From positions 1 through 39,085 of the forward strand of contig JAJVIM010000060.1 of NCBI GenBank assembly GCA_022071955.1: a stretch of 39,085 nucleotides of DNA, given 5' to 3'. The notes beneath the pieces are model-generated. The model had not been told where the DNA came from. It saw nothing but the letters and a program-made list of their open reading frames with translations, and ran no database searches. Positions 36,600-39,085 of this stretch are shown here, piece by piece. Made by a program: the position numbers and the translations under genes. This stretch comes from Anaerolineae bacterium. Its GTDB lineage: Bacteria > Chloroflexota > Anaerolineae > 4572-78 > J111. Numbering within the stretch: position 1 is the first letter of the stretch; every line of letters begins with the position of its first letter.

Positions 36600-38089
36600 T
36601 GGCTGTGCAAACCGTACCCCGCCGCCAGCGCGGCATGCTCGGCAGCGCGATGGTGATTACCCGCCGCGAAGTGCGTGACAGCCTGAAAGACTGGCGTATT
36701 GTTTCGCCGGTGATTGTGCTCACCCTCATTTTCCCGTTCATTATGGATTTTACCTCGCGTTTTGCCACCAACTGGGTTTCGCAGTTTACCGATCCCATTC
36801 TGGTGGAGCGGCTCAACCCGTTTTTGTTGATGGTGGTTGGCTTTTTCCCCATTTCTTTTTCACTGATTATTGCGCTGGAGTCGTTTGTGGGTGAAAAAGA
36901 GCGAAACAGCATCGAGCCGATTTTGTCGATGCCGCTGAGTGATCTGGAACTGTATCTGGGCAAAATGCTGTCGTCGCTGGCGCTGCCGCTGCTGGCGGCC
37001 TATTTGGGCATCACCGTATTTTTGGTCACCCGCATGACCACCACCCCGGTCTGGATACCGCCGCTCGATCTGACGCTGCTGATGTTTGCCCTGACCACCG
37101 TTGAAGCGCTGGTGATGGTGGCCGGCGCGGTGGTGGTTTCCAGCCAAACCACCAGCGTGCGCGCCGCCAACCTGCTGGCCAGTTTCATCATTATTCCGAT
37201 GGCGCTGCTGATTCAGGCCGAAAGCGTGATTATGTTTTACGCCGATTACCGGGCGCTGTGGTGGTTTGTGCTGGCGCTGTTTGTGATTGCCATTATTTTG
37301 GTGCGCACTGGCATCCGGTTGTTTAACCGCGAAGAGATTTTATCGCGGGAGATGGATGAGCTGCACATAAAATTTATCTGGCGCGATTTTTGGGGCTATT
37401 TTTTGCGGCCCCCGGAGCTTGCCGGCCAGCGAAGTAACACCGTTGCGGCCCGGTTCAGCCTGCCCCGTTTTTACCGGCACGACATTCCGTTGCTGCTGCG
37501 CCAGCAGCGTTCGGCGTTGCTGGTGATTTTGCTGGCGGTGGCGGCTTCGGCGGTGTTTGGGGTAATGTTTGCCCGCCAGTATCCCGTGCCGGATGGGGCG
37601 TTCTCGCTGGAAGGGCTAACCGCCGAAACGTTCCAGTCGCTGGAGAATGTGCCGTTTATGCCGTCGATCACCACCCCGGCCATATTTATTAACAACCTGC
37701 GGGTCATCATTCTTGCGGCGCTGGTCAGCGTGTTTTCATTTGGTGCGCTGGTGCTTTTTTTAACGCTGATCAATTTGGGGCTGGTCAGTTTTATCATTGC
37801 CGAAGTAACGGCCATCGGCCTGAATCCGTGGCTGTTTGTGGCTGCGTTCATTTTGCCGCACGGCATTTTAGAAATCCCGGCCATTATTATTGGTATGGCC
37901 TTTGCCCTGCGGATTGGCGCGGTCATGATGTCGCCGCCGGACGGGCTGGATGTGGGCCAGGCGCTGCTGCTGACTCTGGCCAATTTTGTAAAAATCCTCG
38001 TTTTTGTGATTGTGCCGCTGCTGTTGTTGGCCGCCACCATTGAAGCCAACATTACGCCACACATTGTACTGGCTGTTTACGGGAGATAA
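36599..38089 (+). CDS. ABC-2 permease with C-terminal SpoIIM/DUF95-like domain
   Basis: 496 residues from ATG 36599 (GGCAGG upstream; overlaps the ATPase stop). N-terminal part (about 1-240): ABC-2 type permease with ESFVGEKERNSIEPILSMPL (core GEKERNSIEPILSMP), about six TM helices. A basic loop (about 245-290) is followed by a second membrane domain (about 295-496). This has INNLRVIILAALVSVFSFGA and the signature LPHGILEIPAIIIGMAFAL (near 420-437), the pattern of the SpoIIM/DUF95 family. Exporter permease plus a SpoIIM-like module; function unknown. Confidence 0.88.
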   Translation: MAVQTVPRRQRGMLGSAMVITRREVRDSLKDWRIVSPVIVLTLIFPFIMDFTSRFATNWVSQFTDPILVERLNPFLLMVVGFFPISFSLIIALESFVGEKERNSIEPILSMPLSDLELYLGKMLSSLALPLLAAYLGITVFLVTRMTTTPVWIPPLDLTLLMFALTTVEALVMVAGAVVVSSQTTSVRAANLLASFIIIPMALLIQAESVIMFYADYRALWWFVLALFVIAIILVRTGIRLFNREEILSREMDELHIKFIWRDFWGYFLRPPELAGQRSNTVAARFSLPRFYRHDIPLLLRQQRSALLVILLAVAASAVFGVMFARQYPVPDGAFSLEGLTAETFQSLENVPFMPSITTPAIFINNLRVIILAALVSVFSFGALVLFLTLINLGLVSFIIAEVTAIGLNPWLFVAAFILPHGILEIPAIIIGMAFALRIGAVMMSPPDGLDVGQALLLTLANFVKILVFVIVPLLLLAATIEANITPHIVLAVYGR

Positions 38090-38094
38090 CAACC

Positions 38095-39075
38095 ATGAAA
38101 ATCCGAATATTGACTGCCGACGACGTGCGTCAGGCGTTGCCGATGGCTGAGGCCATCGAGGTGATGCGTAGCGCCTTTGGCCAGCTTTCGGCCAACCAGG
38201 CCGATGTGCCGCTGCGCACCCGCCTGCAAACCGACCAGGGTTTGATGCTGCTGATGCCGGCTTTTCTCAAACAAAGCCGGGAGGTTGGCTTTAAACTGGT
38301 GTCGCTGTGGGCCGATAACCCGGCCAAAGGGCTGCCGGCGGTAATTGCCCTGGCGGCGGTGCTGGACCCCGACACCGGCCTGCCCCGGGCTTTGATCAAC
38401 GGCGAGGCGCTCACAGCCATTCGCACCGGCGCGGCCGGTGGGCTGGCCGCCGATTTGCTGTCGCGGCCCGACTCGCGGGTGGTGGCGGTGTTTGGCAGCG
38501 GCGTGCAGGCTCGGGCGCAGTTGGCCGCGGTGCGCGAGGTGCGCCAGGTTGAAGAAGTGCGTATTTTTGGGCTGAGTCCAGAGTCGGTGGAGCGGTTTGC
38601 CGCAGAAGTGGCCGGCTGGCCGGCCGCGCCCAAAGTGGTGATTGCCGGCTCGCGCAAAGATGCGGTGGTGGGCGCGGATATTGTGATCACCGCCACCACG
38701 TCAACCCGGCCGGTGTTTGACGGGCGCGATCTTTTGCCGGGGACGCACATTACCGGGGTGGGGTCTTACGCGCCGCACATGCAGGAAGTTGACGAGGTAA
38801 CGGTGCAGTATTCCAAAATTGTGGTTGACTCGCTCAAGGCCTGCCTGGCCGAAGCCGGCGATTTGATCATTCCGCTGGAAAAGCACATCATCGGCAAACT
38901 GGATATTCACGGCGAGCTGGGGGCGATTGTCAACGGCAAAATTCCCGGCCGGGAAAGCCGCGACGAGATCACCTTTTTCAAATCGGTGGGAGTGGCGGTG
39001 CAGGATGCCGCCGCCGGCGCAGCGGTGTTGCGCGCCGCCGAGGCGCAGGGGCTGGGCAAACTGGTGGAACTGTAA
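38095..39075 (+). CDS. Ornithine cyclodeaminase / mu-crystallin family protein
   Basis: 326 residues, GGGAG upstream of ATG. NAD(P)-dependent family: N-terminal substrate part (PLRTRLQT, GFKLVSLWADNP), Rossmann motif VVAVFGSGVQARAQL (about 133-147), TATTSTRPVF, HITGVGSYAPHMQEVD. Possible activities: ornithine cyclodeaminase, alanine dehydrogenase, ketimine reductase or another amino/imino acid enzyme; not separable by eye. It starts 5 nt after the permease stop, so it is probably in the ABC operon, hinting at amino acid related export or metabolism (inference). Confidence 0.92.
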   Translation: MKIRILTADDVRQALPMAEAIEVMRSAFGQLSANQADVPLRTRLQTDQGLMLLMPAFLKQSREVGFKLVSLWADNPAKGLPAVIALAAVLDPDTGLPRALINGEALTAIRTGAAGGLAADLLSRPDSRVVAVFGSGVQARAQLAAVREVRQVEEVRIFGLSPESVERFAAEVAGWPAAPKVVIAGSRKDAVVGADIVITATTSTRPVFDGRDLLPGTHITGVGSYAPHMQEVDEVTVQYSKIVVDSLKACLAEAGDLIIPLEKHIIGKLDIHGELGAIVNGKIPGRESRDEITFFKSVGVAVQDAAAGAAVLRAAEAQGLGKLVEL

Positions 39076-39085
39076 AAAGGTAACT

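Overview
The window looks like a chromosomal stretch of an uncultured Chloroflexota bacterium, probably Anaerolineae-like. The basis is inference: high GC, a lipoprotein with a Pro/Thr-rich linker of the PTNTPEP type, LRR and pentapeptide-repeat proteins, a YfhO-like membrane protein, a MalT-like LuxR regulator, and many small structured repeats between genes. No rRNA gene, phage gene, transposase or CRISPR array is visible. One tRNA gene (Arg, CCG) is present.

Layout. 1-4009 is a probable metal (copper) response locus. A multicopper oxidase (cut by the window start) and two SHOCT membrane peptides run leftward. A secreted PepSY-like protein and an OmpR-type response regulator/histidine kinase pair run rightward. 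Methionine-rich segments occur in the oxidase and in the kinase sensor loop, and a short Gly/Met stretch in the secreted protein. 4116-9277 holds the tRNA, a lipoprotein, a PPK2 polyphosphate kinase, a CPCC zinc-ribbon-like protein, a 59-residue membrane peptide, an LRR protein with a chain of mini-ORFs before it, a 65-residue peptide and a pentapeptide-repeat protein. 9274-13484 (minus) is a tight five-gene operon: DUF4129, membrane protein, MoxR ATPase, DUF58, membrane protein. 13622-16354 is a MalT/LuxR regulator.

16343-20460 is a citrate synthase/aminotransferase block. An aminotransferase and a citrate synthase run leftward, and a DNA-binding (HTH) citrate synthase is divergent from them. 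Two near-consensus sigma-70 promoters stand back to back around a 22-bp palindrome, which is a natural candidate for autoregulation by the HTH-citrate synthase. 20743-27707 holds a GAF-PAS histidine kinase, an AlkZ-family protein lacking the QxQ residues, an EamA transporter, an isolated cobS, a GT4 glycosyltransferase, a VanZ-like protein and a coiled-coil/TM protein.

27756-39075 holds two GNAT proteins, a CheY-like regulator, a secreted protein with a duplicated domain, a degenerate acylphosphatase, a prepilin peptidase overlapping a YfhO-like protein, and an ABC transporter whose permease appears fused to a SpoIIM/DUF95-like domain. An ornithine cyclodeaminase family enzyme closes the window.

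Intergenic DNA carries several repeat families: an 18-bp-arm hairpin with compensatory changes between two copies, 7- and 8-nt tandem repeats, and two MITE-like elements. One of these is flanked by a 10-bp direct repeat lying on the stop codons of two convergent genes. All functional statements are from sequence inspection only.
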